Shown: positions 15,372-25,600 of the stretch, one piece after another
Layout: every line of letters starts with the position of its first letter
Position numbering within the stretch: position 1 is the first letter of the stretch
Origin: Bryobacterales bacterium
GTDB lineage: Bacteria; Acidobacteriota; Terriglobia; Bryobacterales; UBA6623
NCBI GenBank assembly: GCA_022825595.1
Contig: JAJDWM010000603.1
Location: 1-33,589 of the forward strand
Direction: 5' to 3'
Length of the DNA: 33,589 bases
Translations under genes and position numbers: made by a program
The notes under the pieces: generated by a model
What the model was told of the DNA's origin: nothing
Database searches by the model: none
Seen by the model: only the letters and a program-made list of their open reading frames with translations

Positions 15372-18176
15372 ATGCGGAGAGGTCTGGACAGGAGCACGGC
15401 AGTAGTCGGGCTGGGCGCACTCCTTGCCGCAGCGCCCCTGACGCCGATTGCCGCGGCCACAGCGGAAGAGCACTTCGAACGCAGCGTCCGGCCGCTGCTG
15501 GAGGCCAAGTGTGCGGCCTGCCACGGGCCGGCCACTCTTATGGGTGGCTTGGACCTGACGAGCGCCTCGGGCCTAGCGCGCGGCGCGGATTCCGGACAGG
15601 TAGTGGTCCCGGGCCAGCCGGGTGACAGCCAACTGATCCTGGCCGTGGAATACGGGTCCGACATCAGGATGCCGCCCACGGGCAAGCTGCCAGCGCACGA
15701 GATCGCCGTCCTGCGAGATTGGATCCTGCAGGGCGCCATCTGGCCCGGCGGGCCGGATGCGCATGAGGCCGGGTCGCGGAGCACGCACTGGAGCTTCCAG
15801 CCGATTCGCGACGCCCGCCTGCCCGCCGTGAGAGCAAGGAGCTGGGTCAGGACGCCGGTCGATGCCTTCATCCTTGCCCGGCTCGAGAGCGAGGGTGTCC
15901 GACCGGCTCCCTCCGCGGGCAAGCTGGACTTGCTGCGGCGAGTGAAGTACGACCTGCACGGCCTGCCGCCCAGCCATGAGGAGACGCTCGCCTTCTTGGC
16001 AGACGACAGCCCGGACGCCTTCGAGCGGCTGGTGGACCGTCTGCTCGCTTCGCCGCGGTATGGAGAGAAGTGGGGACGCCACTGGCTGGACGTCGCACGC
16101 TACGCAGAATCCTCGGGGCTGGACGACGACATCAAGTTGCCGCACGTGTGGCGGTATCGCGATTATGTGATCGAGGCGTTCAACGAAGACCTGCCGTTCG
16201 ACCGATTCATCCTTGAACAGCTCGCCGGCGACCTGTTGCCCGCTGACCCGCCAAGCACCGTCAACCGGAGGGGCATCGTCGCAACGGGGTTCCTCGCCGT
16301 GGGGCCAAAGCCGCTCGTCCAGCAGGACAAGGTCCAGTTGCGCTACGACGTCGTGGACGAGCAGATCGATGCCGTCAGCAAGGCATTCCTTGGCCTCACC
16401 ATCGCCTGTGCCCGCTGCCATGACCACAAGTTCGACCCTATTTCGATCCGGGACTACTACTCGCTGGCGTCAATCTTCGCGAGCATCCGGAACTTTGAGG
16501 AAATCGACGTGCTCGTCTCGAAGGTGCACTTCGAGCCGCTCGTGCCCAGGGCCGAATACGAAACCTACAGAGAGAACGGCAAGAAGGTCGAGAACCGCGA
16601 GGAGTGGATCGAGGCCGCGGTGGAGCTCGCCGTGTACCGGGAAGTTGTCGAGGTGTCTGGCCCCCGGCTGGCCGAGTACATGCTGGCAGCCCGTAGAGTC
16701 TACGCCGACGGCGAGGACTGCGGAGCTGTCGCCGCGGAACATGGCATCAGCAGCCCTATGCTGCAGCGGTGGGTCGCATACTTGCGCCCGGCGGACGTGC
16801 TTCGCCTCTATCTGGGGCCTTGGTACGAGGCGCCTCTGGACCGGGCGGGACCCTTGGCGGAGTCCTACCAAGACCGGTTCCTTGGACGGGGCCGGGCCGA
16901 GATCGCCGTGCTGAAGTCTTGGCTCGAAGAAGCGGCCAAGGCCATCCGGGCCGACGAAGATCCCCCCGAGCGGGATCGATTCTCCGCCTCGGACGATCGG
17001 CTGTTCGCTGAAGTAGCGTTTCGGGCGGACCAGATGGGTGAAGGCGCCGCGGACATCGACGGTCCGTTCTCTGTGGCCAAGGGGGAGCGCGAGAATCTCC
17101 TGAGCGAAGGCGAGAGGAACTCAATCGAGGCGATGCGTCGGGAGATCGAGATTCTCAAGGCCAAGGCGCGACCGGAGCCAGACATGGCGTATGCCGTCAA
17201 GGAGGGCGAGAGCGTCGAGCAGCGCGTATTCCTTCGCGGGAGCTACCGCAGCCCGGGAGATCCCGTGCAGAAGGGCTTTCCGGCCATCCTGGCCGGCGAC
17301 AGCCCGCCCCGGATCACGGCAGGCAGCGGCCGGCCTGAGCTGGCCCGCTGGCTTGCGCAGCCCGCAAACCCACTCACGGCGCGGGTGGCTGTGAACCGGT
17401 TGTGGCTATGGCACTTCGGGCAGGGCCTCGTCCGGACGCCCAACAACTTCGGCATCCGCGGCCAGCCGCCGACGCACCCGGAACTGCTGGACTACCTGGC
17501 CCGACTCTTCATCGAGAGCGGCTGGTCTGTCAAGTCCGTGCACAGGATGATTCTGGCTTCCAGCACCTATCGCATGAGCGCCGACCCCGCCGAGGAAGCG
17601 CTTCGAGCCGACCCGGAGAACGCTCTGTGGTCCCGGTTCGGCCGAAGGCGGCTGACGGCGGAGGAAATGCGCGACTCGATGCTCGCAGTTGACGGAGCGA
17701 TCGACCTGACGGTCGGCGGCAGTGTCTCAAAGACCCTGGATTCGTATGGCTCGGAGGAACCCTTCTTCCACCCGGACCGCTCCCGTCGACGTACGGTCTA
17801 CATCCCGCTGTACCGGAACAAGCTCCCCCCGGACCTGACCCTGTTCGACTTCGCAAACTCGACGACGAGCGTTGGGCAGCGCTCGCAATCGACGATCGCG
17901 CCGCAAGGGCTGTACCTTATGAACAGCAGTTTTGTGGACGCGCGTGCCCGTGCCCTTGCCCGAAGCCTTCTGGCTGAGCCTGTCCCGTCCGATCGCGACC
18001 GGCTCGCCGCTGCGTACTGGGCCGTGCTCGCACGGCCCCCTTCCGAGGAGGAGGCGGAGCGCCTGGTGGCATTCCTGTCGCGCTACCCGCTTGACGGGAG
18101 CGAGGCACGCGTCACGGCTTGGACGGGGCTGTGCCGTGTCCTTCTCGCCTCCAACGCATTCCACTACCTGAACTGA
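15372..18176 (+). CDS. PSD1/planctomycete-type cytochrome c (PSCyt1) - DUF1549 - DUF1553 secreted protein
   Basis: Signal peptide; heme c motif CAACH in RPLLEAKCAACHGPATLMGGLDL; PVDAFILARLESEGVRPAP...YGEKWGRHWLDVARYAESSG (DUF1549); RVAVNRLWLWHFGQGLVRTPNNFGIRGQPPTHPELLDYLA (DUF1553); SD ggaaggaggt upstream. Confidence 0.95.
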   Translation: MRRGLDRSTAVVGLGALLAAAPLTPIAAATAEEHFERSVRPLLEAKCAACHGPATLMGGLDLTSASGLARGADSGQVVVPGQPGDSQLILAVEYGSDIRMPPTGKLPAHEIAVLRDWILQGAIWPGGPDAHEAGSRSTHWSFQPIRDARLPAVRARSWVRTPVDAFILARLESEGVRPAPSAGKLDLLRRVKYDLHGLPPSHEETLAFLADDSPDAFERLVDRLLASPRYGEKWGRHWLDVARYAESSGLDDDIKLPHVWRYRDYVIEAFNEDLPFDRFILEQLAGDLLPADPPSTVNRRGIVATGFLAVGPKPLVQQDKVQLRYDVVDEQIDAVSKAFLGLTIACARCHDHKFDPISIRDYYSLASIFASIRNFEEIDVLVSKVHFEPLVPRAEYETYRENGKKVENREEWIEAAVELAVYREVVEVSGPRLAEYMLAARRVYADGEDCGAVAAEHGISSPMLQRWVAYLRPADVLRLYLGPWYEAPLDRAGPLAESYQDRFLGRGRAEIAVLKSWLEEAAKAIRADEDPPERDRFSASDDRLFAEVAFRADQMGEGAADIDGPFSVAKGERENLLSEGERNSIEAMRREIEILKAKARPEPDMAYAVKEGESVEQRVFLRGSYRSPGDPVQKGFPAILAGDSPPRITAGSGRPELARWLAQPANPLTARVAVNRLWLWHFGQGLVRTPNNFGIRGQPPTHPELLDYLARLFIESGWSVKSVHRMILASSTYRMSADPAEEALRADPENALWSRFGRRRLTAEEMRDSMLAVDGAIDLTVGGSVSKTLDSYGSEEPFFHPDRSRRRTVYIPLYRNKLPPDLTLFDFANSTTSVGQRSQSTIAPQGLYLMNSSFVDARARALARSLLAEPVPSDRDRLAAAYWAVLARPPSEEEAERLVAFLSRYPLDGSEARVTAWTGLCRVLLASNAFHYLN

Positions 18177-18190
18177 TCCGACTCGCAGCC

Positions 18191-19627
18191 ATGCCAACGA
18201 AGCCAAGCCCAATCGCGATGTCGCGACGCGCCATACTGCGGCGCTCGGCGCTGAGCTTCGGGATGTTGGGGCTGGCGGGAATGGCCGCTCTCCCGACGCG
18301 GCGCGGCGCGGCGAGCACAATCGAACCCCTGGCTCCCCGGGAGCCGCACTTCCCGGCGCGAGCGAAGCGGGTGATCTTCCTGTTCATGCACGGCGGCGTG
18401 TCGCACATCGACACCTTCGACCCCAAGCCGCGCCTGGACCGGGACGACGGAAAGCCGATGCCGATCGCGCTGGAACTGGCATTCTCGAGAAACCTCGGCA
18501 ACCTGATGCGGTCACCGTTCGAGTTCCGGCGCCATGGCGAGAGCGGCATCCCGGTCAGCAGCCTGTTCCCGAACGTCGCCGGTTGCGTGGACGACCTGTG
18601 CGTGATCCGCTCCATGGTCGGCGACGGGGTAGACCACGGCGGGGCGATGCTGCAGCTGCACACCGGCTCCTTCACCTTCACCAGGCCCAGCGTGGGGTCG
18701 TGGGTGCTATACGGGCTAGGCACGGAGAACCGAAACCTGCCCGGCTTCGTGACCATCAAGCCGACCCTGTGGCACGGCGGCGCCAAGAACTGGGGGTCGG
18801 CGTTCCTGCCGGGCTCCTATCAGGGAACGCCCATCGGCAACTCGGCCGCCAGCCTGGACGAGCTCCGCAAGGCGCCCATCGAGCACCTCGCGAACACGAC
18901 GCGCACCCCGGAGCAGCAGCGGTATGAACTTGAGATGCTCGCTGAAGTCAATAGGCTCCACAGCCTCGACAAGCGGCACGATCCCAGTCTTGAGGCGCGA
19001 ATCCAGTCCATGGAACTCGCGTTCCGGATGCAGATGGAGGCGCCCGAGGCCTTGTCGGTGGAGGGCGAGTCGGAAGCCACAAAGAAGCTCTACGGGATCG
19101 ATGAAGAAGTGACCCGGGACTTCGGGTGGCAGTGCCTGCTGGCCCGAAGGCTGGCCGAGCGGGGAGTGCGCTTCATTCAGTGCTCGCACTCCGGCTTCGA
19201 GGAGAAGTGGGACCACCACAACGCGGTTGCGCGCCGGCACTATGCGAGCGCGCGCGAAGTGGACAAGCCCATAGCCGGCCTACTGAGGGATCTCAAGACG
19301 CGTGGCATGCTCGGCGAGACGCTGGTCATTTGGGCCGGGGAGTTCGGCCGAACGCCGTTCACCGACCAAGGAGACGGGCGGGATCACAACCCGTACGGCT
19401 TCACGATCTGGATGGCTGGCGGAGGCTTGAGGCCGGGGACGGTCTACGGGGCCACGGACGAGTTCGGCTACCACGCCGTCGAGAACCGCATGCACATCCA
19501 CGACCTGCACGCGACCGTGCTGCACCTGATGGGGCTGGACCACACCAAGCTGACGTACCGCTTCGACGGGCGGGACTTCCGGCTCACCGACGTGCATGGC
19601 AGAGTGGCTGAGAACATCTTGGCCTGA
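18191..19627 (+). CDS. DUF1501 domain-containing protein with Tat-like signal
   Basis: MSRRAILRRSALSFGMLGLAGMAAL twin-arginine signal; VIFLFMHGGVSHIDTFDPKP; LVIWAGEFGRTPFTDQGDGRDHNPYGFTIWMAGGGLRPGTVYGATDEFGY. The ORF is open from 18119 (overlapping the upstream gene), but ATG 18191 is the likely start. Confidence 0.94.
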   Translation: MPTKPSPIAMSRRAILRRSALSFGMLGLAGMAALPTRRGAASTIEPLAPREPHFPARAKRVIFLFMHGGVSHIDTFDPKPRLDRDDGKPMPIALELAFSRNLGNLMRSPFEFRRHGESGIPVSSLFPNVAGCVDDLCVIRSMVGDGVDHGGAMLQLHTGSFTFTRPSVGSWVLYGLGTENRNLPGFVTIKPTLWHGGAKNWGSAFLPGSYQGTPIGNSAASLDELRKAPIEHLANTTRTPEQQRYELEMLAEVNRLHSLDKRHDPSLEARIQSMELAFRMQMEAPEALSVEGESEATKKLYGIDEEVTRDFGWQCLLARRLAERGVRFIQCSHSGFEEKWDHHNAVARRHYASAREVDKPIAGLLRDLKTRGMLGETLVIWAGEFGRTPFTDQGDGRDHNPYGFTIWMAGGGLRPGTVYGATDEFGYHAVENRMHIHDLHATVLHLMGLDHTKLTYRFDGRDFRLTDVHGRVAENILA

Positions 19628-20239
19628 GCGACGGCGGGCGTACGGGGTCACGTTGCCGAGGAAGGGAAGTCAGCAGCTGACCCGAAGACTGCCTGGAGCA
19701 GCTTCACCGGGACGGCCGGACTCGAGCGAACAGCCAATCCGCCGATCCGGACGACCGGGGTCGTCTTGTGGCGCGATGGCCGTAGATTGCGCCGACCGGC
19801 CGCTGAGCCAGACGCGTGATGGGGGCGGGACATTCGCAACACGGGGCGGTGGCGGCTAGCACACATTACTGAGCGGAGAGTGGCTTCGGACTTGGAGCGG
19901 CGCACTGTGACGGTCGCGCCACAACAGCAGGATCTCCGGAAGTCGGTCACCGCTGCTGGGATGCGCCCATCATCACGCGGGCAAGCTTCTTGCGATCCAA
20001 TGCCGGCATAACTTACGTTCCGCGCCCCGTCGTAGTCCACGGCATCCCGACCGATGCACCCGCGGAGAATCGTGAGCCTAGGGTGCGGTGGGTTCCCTGC
20101 CTCAAGCAAGCGGCCACTCTTGCTGCGGTGGGCTCATTCCTGCCCCGCCACCCAATTTGGTCGCCACTGCTGCTGGGATCAACGTTCCCGGCAGGCACCC
20201 GGCGCGATCCTCTCTGTCCTAGGACCCAAGCGCCGCTGA

Positions 20240-20259
20240 TACACTTCAAATCTGAAGTG
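20240..20259 (+). promoter_or_regulatory. Extended -10 promoter element with adjoining inverted repeat
   Basis: TGATACACT (TGnTAnnnT; hexamer TACACT at 20240-20245) overlaps the perfect inverted repeat CACTTCA-AATC-TGAAGTG (20242-20259), 15 nt upstream of GTG 20275. Confidence 0.4.
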
Positions 20260-20274
20260 CACAGGCTCGCCACA

Positions 20275-21492
20275 GTGAAGGCCTCCCTGCTTCTGGTCGC
20301 GGCACTGTCGGCCAACGACCTGCGAGAAGCGGCCGAAGCTCTGGGACGGAATGACTTCGCCGGGGCAGTGCCGCACCTTCGCGCGGCGCTTGCGGATGAT
20401 CCCGAGAACGTCAACGCGCGGTTCAACCTGGCATACGCGCTGCAGTCGACCGGAGACGAGGACGGCGCGATAGAGCAGTACTCGCTTATCGCTAGCCGCC
20501 AGCCGGATCTGCTGGAGGCCCGGCAGAATCTGGCAACCTTGCTGATGCAGGCAGGCCGTTTCGGCGAGGCGGCGGACGAGTACGGCGCCATAGCCGCGGG
20601 CAGTCCGGACGACCCGGCCCCGCGCATGCTCGCAGCAATGGCGACGGAGCGGACGGGCCCTCCCGAGGCTGTGGTGGAGGCCTACCGCCGCGTCCTAGAG
20701 CTGGACCCCAGCAGCTTGGATGCGCGCCTCGGCTTGGCGAGGTCGCTTGAGGCGTCGGGAATGCTCCTCGAAGCTGTCGAGGAATACCTGCGGATCGCTG
20801 ACTCGACACCGCATGCGGATCAGCCCCTGCTGAACCTGGCGGAGCGACTCGAGGAGTCCGGCCAGCGGGACACCGCGCTCGACATTTATCGGCGCCATGC
20901 CTCGATGAACCCTGAGGATCCAGCAGTTCAGGAGGATCTCGGACTCCTGCTGCTGGAGGAAGGCGCGACCGGCGAGGCTATTGGTTTCCTCGAGCGGTCG
21001 GTGAAGGCGGATCCCACGGGCCGCAGGCACTCTGCCCTTGCAGAGGCTTACCGCCGCTCGAGGTGCCCGGATGCGGCGCACGAACAGCTCCGCCTGGCCG
21101 CCGAGGCCGATCCGGGGAACGCCTCCGGACGGCTGCGCTACGGCAGTTCCCTGCTCCAGCGGCAAGAGTTCGAAGGCGCGGCCCGCGAGTACCTGGCGGC
21201 CGCAGAGGCGGACCGAACTCAGCCGGAGGCCTGGAACGGGCTGGCCTTCGCCATGTACCGCCTGAACAACTTCCCTGCCGCACTTCGCGCACTCTCCGAA
21301 TCAGCCAAGCTGATTCCGCCTTCGGCCGCCAGCGTGTACCTGAGGGCAATCTGCCAGGACAACCTGCAGATGTACGAGGAGGCCCGAGACAGCTACCGGG
21401 CGTTCTTGGCCATGCAGCCGGGAATGGAGGACGAGGTCTGGAAGGCCACCCAGCGGCTGCAGACGATCGAGAAGGTCCTGAGAAAGCGGTGA
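20275..21492 (+). CDS. Tetratricopeptide repeat protein
   Basis: GTG start gives MKASLLLVAALSANDLREAAEALGRNDFAGAVPHLRAALADDPENVNARFNLAYALQSTGDEDGAIEQY... with repeated TPR units. The ORF is open from 19990 but the upstream part is unlike protein. Confidence 0.9.
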   Translation: MKASLLLVAALSANDLREAAEALGRNDFAGAVPHLRAALADDPENVNARFNLAYALQSTGDEDGAIEQYSLIASRQPDLLEARQNLATLLMQAGRFGEAADEYGAIAAGSPDDPAPRMLAAMATERTGPPEAVVEAYRRVLELDPSSLDARLGLARSLEASGMLLEAVEEYLRIADSTPHADQPLLNLAERLEESGQRDTALDIYRRHASMNPEDPAVQEDLGLLLLEEGATGEAIGFLERSVKADPTGRRHSALAEAYRRSRCPDAAHEQLRLAAEADPGNASGRLRYGSSLLQRQEFEGAAREYLAAAEADRTQPEAWNGLAFAMYRLNNFPAALRALSESAKLIPPSAASVYLRAICQDNLQMYEEARDSYRAFLAMQPGMEDEVWKATQRLQTIEKVLRKR

Positions 21493-21941
21493 TGCGGGGA
21501 ATTCGCCTGATCGCGTTGGCGGCCATCGTTATCGCCAACTGGCCCTCTGCAGCCCAAGAGTCCGGCCTCGAACAAATCACGGCCATACAGGAGATGACTC
21601 AGCGGGCACGGAAGGCGCTGGACTTCGCGGCAGCGCGCCTCGAGGCTGCGGCGAAGGCTTACGGGGCCGACGAGGTCGAGCCCGGCCGAAAGGCCTTGGA
21701 TGAGGTCGGAGCGGCCGTCGAACTGGCGGTTCAGTCGCTAGAGGCTACCGGCAAGCATCCCAGGCGCAATCCGCGCCACTTCAAGAATGCGGAGATCCGG
21801 ACTCGGAGGCTGCTCCGGCAGATCCGCCAGCTGCGCCAGAGTGCCCATATGGCCGACCATCCCGACATCGACCGCCTGATCGAGCGTGTCGAGGAGGGGA
21901 ACAGCAAGCTTCTGCTTGGAATCATGAGCCCGAAGGGCTAG
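21492..21941 (+). CDS. Small secreted helical protein of unknown function
   Basis: MRGIRLIALAAIVIANWPSAAQES signal peptide; helical body. The start overlaps the upstream stop (TGATG), suggesting translational coupling. Same frame as track ORF 21063-21941. Confidence 0.75.
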   Translation: MRGIRLIALAAIVIANWPSAAQESGLEQITAIQEMTQRARKALDFAAARLEAAAKAYGADEVEPGRKALDEVGAAVELAVQSLEATGKHPRRNPRHFKNAEIRTRRLLRQIRQLRQSAHMADHPDIDRLIERVEEGNSKLLLGIMSPKG

Positions 21942-21952
21942 AGTGAGGGGGC

Positions 21953-22618
21953 ATGCGACTCGGACTGCTTGTGTTGGCGATGGTTTGGGCCGCCGGTGCG
22001 GCTTCAGGCCAAGAGCTGCCCGGGAGCCGCGAGTTCCTCACGGACTACGAGATCGACGTCCTGCGCGAGAGGCAGGACATCAAGCTAAGGCTGGAGGCCT
22101 ATTCGAAGTTCGCGGCGCTGCGACTCGAGCTTGTGGAACAGCTGCTGGCAAAGCCCGAGCCGGGCCGCGGTGCCAAGGTCCACCGCTCCCTGTCTGAGTA
22201 CAGTTCAATCATCGAGGCCATCGATGACGTCATCGACGATGCGCTGCTGCGCAATCGGGATGTGAGCAAGGCTCTCAGCGGAGTGCTGGAGGCCGAGCAG
22301 CGATTTGCGGCCCGGCTGGCGAGGATTGCAGGCGAGCCGCAGGACGACGCCTGGCGCTACCAGTTTGTGCTTGAGGACGCAATCGACATCACGCGGGACA
22401 GCGCAGAGCTGCTCGCCGAGGATCTCGGAGCCCGCAAGGGGAAGCTCTTGGTCGACGAAGAGCAGCAGCGTCGCCGCAACCTTGAGAGCATGGCGCCCGA
22501 GCGGCGCAAGGAAGAGCAGCGAGCTGCCCAGAAAGAAGCCGACGAAGAGGCCGAACGCGATCGCAAGCGCCCCTCCTTGCTGCGGCCCGGCGAGAAGCTG
22601 GGCTCCAAGGGGCGCTAG
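21953..22618 (+). CDS. Secreted charged coiled-coil-like protein of unknown function
   Basis: MRLGLLVLAMVWAAGAASGQELPGSREFLTDYEIDVLRERQDIKLRLEAYSKFAALRLELVEQLL...; signal peptide; highly charged C-terminus; SD gtgagggg 11 bp after the previous gene. Confidence 0.8.
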   Translation: MRLGLLVLAMVWAAGAASGQELPGSREFLTDYEIDVLRERQDIKLRLEAYSKFAALRLELVEQLLAKPEPGRGAKVHRSLSEYSSIIEAIDDVIDDALLRNRDVSKALSGVLEAEQRFAARLARIAGEPQDDAWRYQFVLEDAIDITRDSAELLAEDLGARKGKLLVDEEQQRRRNLESMAPERRKEEQRAAQKEADEEAERDRKRPSLLRPGEKLGSKGR

Positions 22619-22625
22619 GCAGCGA

Positions 22626-25600
22626 TCAGCGCACCGGCACGGTGCCCGGCTCGGTGGGGATTCCGCCGATCGAGACAACCACGTCGGCGATCCCCGGCCG
22701 CACTCCTGACGGCACGGTTGCCTCGACGAATGTCAGCCCCGTCACACCGGGAAAGCTGCCGTCAAAGGTGACGGTTGCGGGCAGCCCGTCGATGCTGACT
22801 GCCACGTCGTTGGCCAGTTCGACGCTCTCTTCGAACGCATCTCCGCTCGCCAGCGGCTCGGCGAACGGGCCAGTGCCGGTCAGCTGCAGGAGGATGGTAT
22901 CCCCCGCCGAGGCGGGCTGGCCCGTAGTCACGGGACTGCCGTCGGCATGCCACGCCGAAGTCCAGCCAGCGCCGTCCGGCACCGAGTAGAGCTCCGGAGA
23001 AATGTCCGCCAGCTCTAGCACGACAGGCTCTGACCAGGACTGGTCTCCGAATCGGTCTGTGAGACGGACCTTGACGTAAGCGAAGTTCAGCCCGGCCAAC
23101 TCCCACGGGATCTGCACGCCCACCTCCTCTGGACCCACGTAGAAGACCCGGCCCGGTTCGCTGATTCCGGCCTCGGGAAAGTCGAAGCTGACGCTGAGGG
23201 CCTTCAGGGTCACCGGCAGAGGGGCCGCGGGGGCCTCGCCCCAGAACTCGCTGAACGCTCCGCCGAATATAGTCGCGAGCGAGCCCGGCGCCAACGGTCG
23301 CGCGTCGAGCAGGGTTGCGCTGTTGTAGATGCCGTCAATGCGCGGGCGCTCGCGTTCCGCGTAGAAGGTGAACGGCAGCTCGACCCCTCCGGCCACGACA
23401 ACCGCTTCGTGCGGGCCGCGAGAGGGCCCGAACTCCACGACGGCCTCCGCGACGCCATGACGGTCGGTCCGACCGGTGGCGCTCAGGACAGTGACCTCTC
23501 CGGAGGGCAGACGCACCTCCACCGGCGCGTCGGCCACGCCGACACCAAAGCGGTCCACGAAGCGGGCGGACACGCGGCGACGCGAGACCTCCCCCTGAAA
23601 CGCGCGTGTGCTGCCCGGCCCTGTCGCGAATGCTGTATGGGGCACGTTGTCACCGACCAAGTACAGGTAGGGGACCCGCACTTCGCCGAGTTCGCCGACG
23701 GCCCGCACAGCCACGTGGCCCTCATACGAGCCGGGAAGCGGGCGGAGGCCCTCCAATGAGACGCGGATGGCTCGGTACTGGTCCGGCTCAAGCCAAAGCA
23801 CGATCCGGCTGCGGCCTTCTAGCGTCACCGCTGCCCGCCGATCGTTGTCCCGCGGCACGACCTCAAGCTCGTAGCTGCGGGCCACGGGGGCGCGGTTTGT
23901 CACGTAGATCTCCTGCCAGACGGGCAAGGTGCGACCGGAGAGCATCCCGAATCCCACGGTGGCTGGCTCCACGGTCGCGATCGGTTCCAAGGCGGCCGCC
24001 ACATCGAGCAGGCCAGCGCCGACGGCTGCCGCGCGTGCCGGCTCGCCATCCTCCACGATCTCCGCACTGGCGGTGTTGATGAGCGCCGACGCCACCTCCC
24101 GTGAAGTTAGGGCCGGGTGCCGCTGCCAGACGAGGGCGGCCGCGCCCGCCACAGCTGGTGCAGCCGCGCTTGTGCCCGTGACGCGCCGGAACTCGCTTGG
24201 GTTGAAACCCCCGATCCGCTCGTACTGGAAGGCGCCGGCCGTGTACACGTCGAGCCCGGGAGCTGCAATGTCCGGCTTGAGGTTCAGTCCGGGGCTAGGG
24301 CCTCTGGAACTGAAGGCCGCCGGAGAGCGCCAAGGCCGGGCCGAGCGCAGGGGCGTCGGATCCATAGCCAGGAGAACCTCCCCCTCCGCACCGGCCTCCT
24401 GCACCAGTGCCTCGATCACCGCGCCACTCTCCGCGCTGACGAAGTAGGCCGGAATGTCCGTGTCGCGCAGGGCAGACATCTCAACCAGGTCCTGCATTGG
24501 CTGGTCGTCGTACACGACCAGGCCTGCCGCGCCTGCGGCAGCCGCGTTCTCAGCCTTGTCGGCGAACCAGCACCCGCCCCGGCGGGCGACAAGAATGGCG
24601 CCATCAAGCTCGGCACCCTCGAATGACGCGCAAGCCTGCGCGTCGCCCAGCGAAGCAGCGAGCCTGGCCGGAGCCCGCAGGCTATCGTCCAGCCCGGGCC
24701 CGGATCCGGACAGGGCGGGGAGAGTGCGCCTGGCGATGCGCACCGACTCGTGCAGCCGCACAGGGTTGGCGGTCGCCGCCACGGCGATGACATCTGGCGC
24801 GACGGCCGGCGTCGACACCGTCGCCCTAGCCGGCTGCAGGCCCCCTGCGATCCGGCCGTCGTTGCCAGCCGCCGCGACAACGACCCGGCCGAAGTCCACG
24901 ACGGCGCTCTGCGCGGCCGCGGCCAAGGGATCGCAGAGTACGTCTGGCGGCTGTCCGCAGCCGCGCCCGGAGGCGTTCCAAGGAGAGTCGGCCACGTGCC
25001 CCAAGCTCAGGTTGAGGATGTCCATCCCGTCAACGACCGCGTCGTCGATGGCCGCGATGACCGCCTGTGAACTGGCCGCCGGAACCAAACCCGGCGTGCC
25101 CGATACCTTATAGATCCCCAGATAGGCCTTGGGGGCGATGCCGCTGACCGGGCCTGCGGGTGATTCCACCCGGCCTCCCGCGGCGATCATCGCCACGGCC
25201 GTGCCGTGGCCGCTGAAGTCCCATGCGGAGGAGTCGTCCGGGGAGGACGTTGCCGGAGCCCGGGTGTTCTGCAGGTGCTGGTAGGTCCGAATCGCCACCA
25301 CCTTCGAATTCGCCAGCGCTATGTCCGCTGGGCGACCCTTGGGAAACCCCGCGAGCGGTGCCAGGGAATCGTCGGAGAAGGCCGGATGCAGGAAGTCTAG
25401 GCCCGAGTCGATGACGGCGATGCTGATTCCCTCGCCGGTGGCCCCGACCTCCGCGGCTTGGGAACGGGCCTCCATCAGGCGCACGGCCTCCTCTACGCCG
25501 ATCAGGCCCAGCGCCACTTCCCGGCTCGCGACTACACGTTTGACCCCGGGGATCCCCAGGAAGGACTCGGCCTGCTGCTCGTCGGCACGCACGAACACGG

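Noticed and set aside
15573-16427. 284-aa minus-strand ORF inside the DUF1549 gene
   Set aside because: Antisense shadow of a strongly supported gene.
19648-20109. 153-aa minus-strand ORF between the DUF1501 and TPR genes
   Set aside because: Cys/Arg-rich translation without family resemblance or SD; region treated as non-coding.
22221-22236. Perfect 16-bp palindrome TCGATGACGTCATCGA
   Set aside because: It lies inside the 221-aa secreted protein gene and is explained by coding for the repetitive peptide IDDVIDD.
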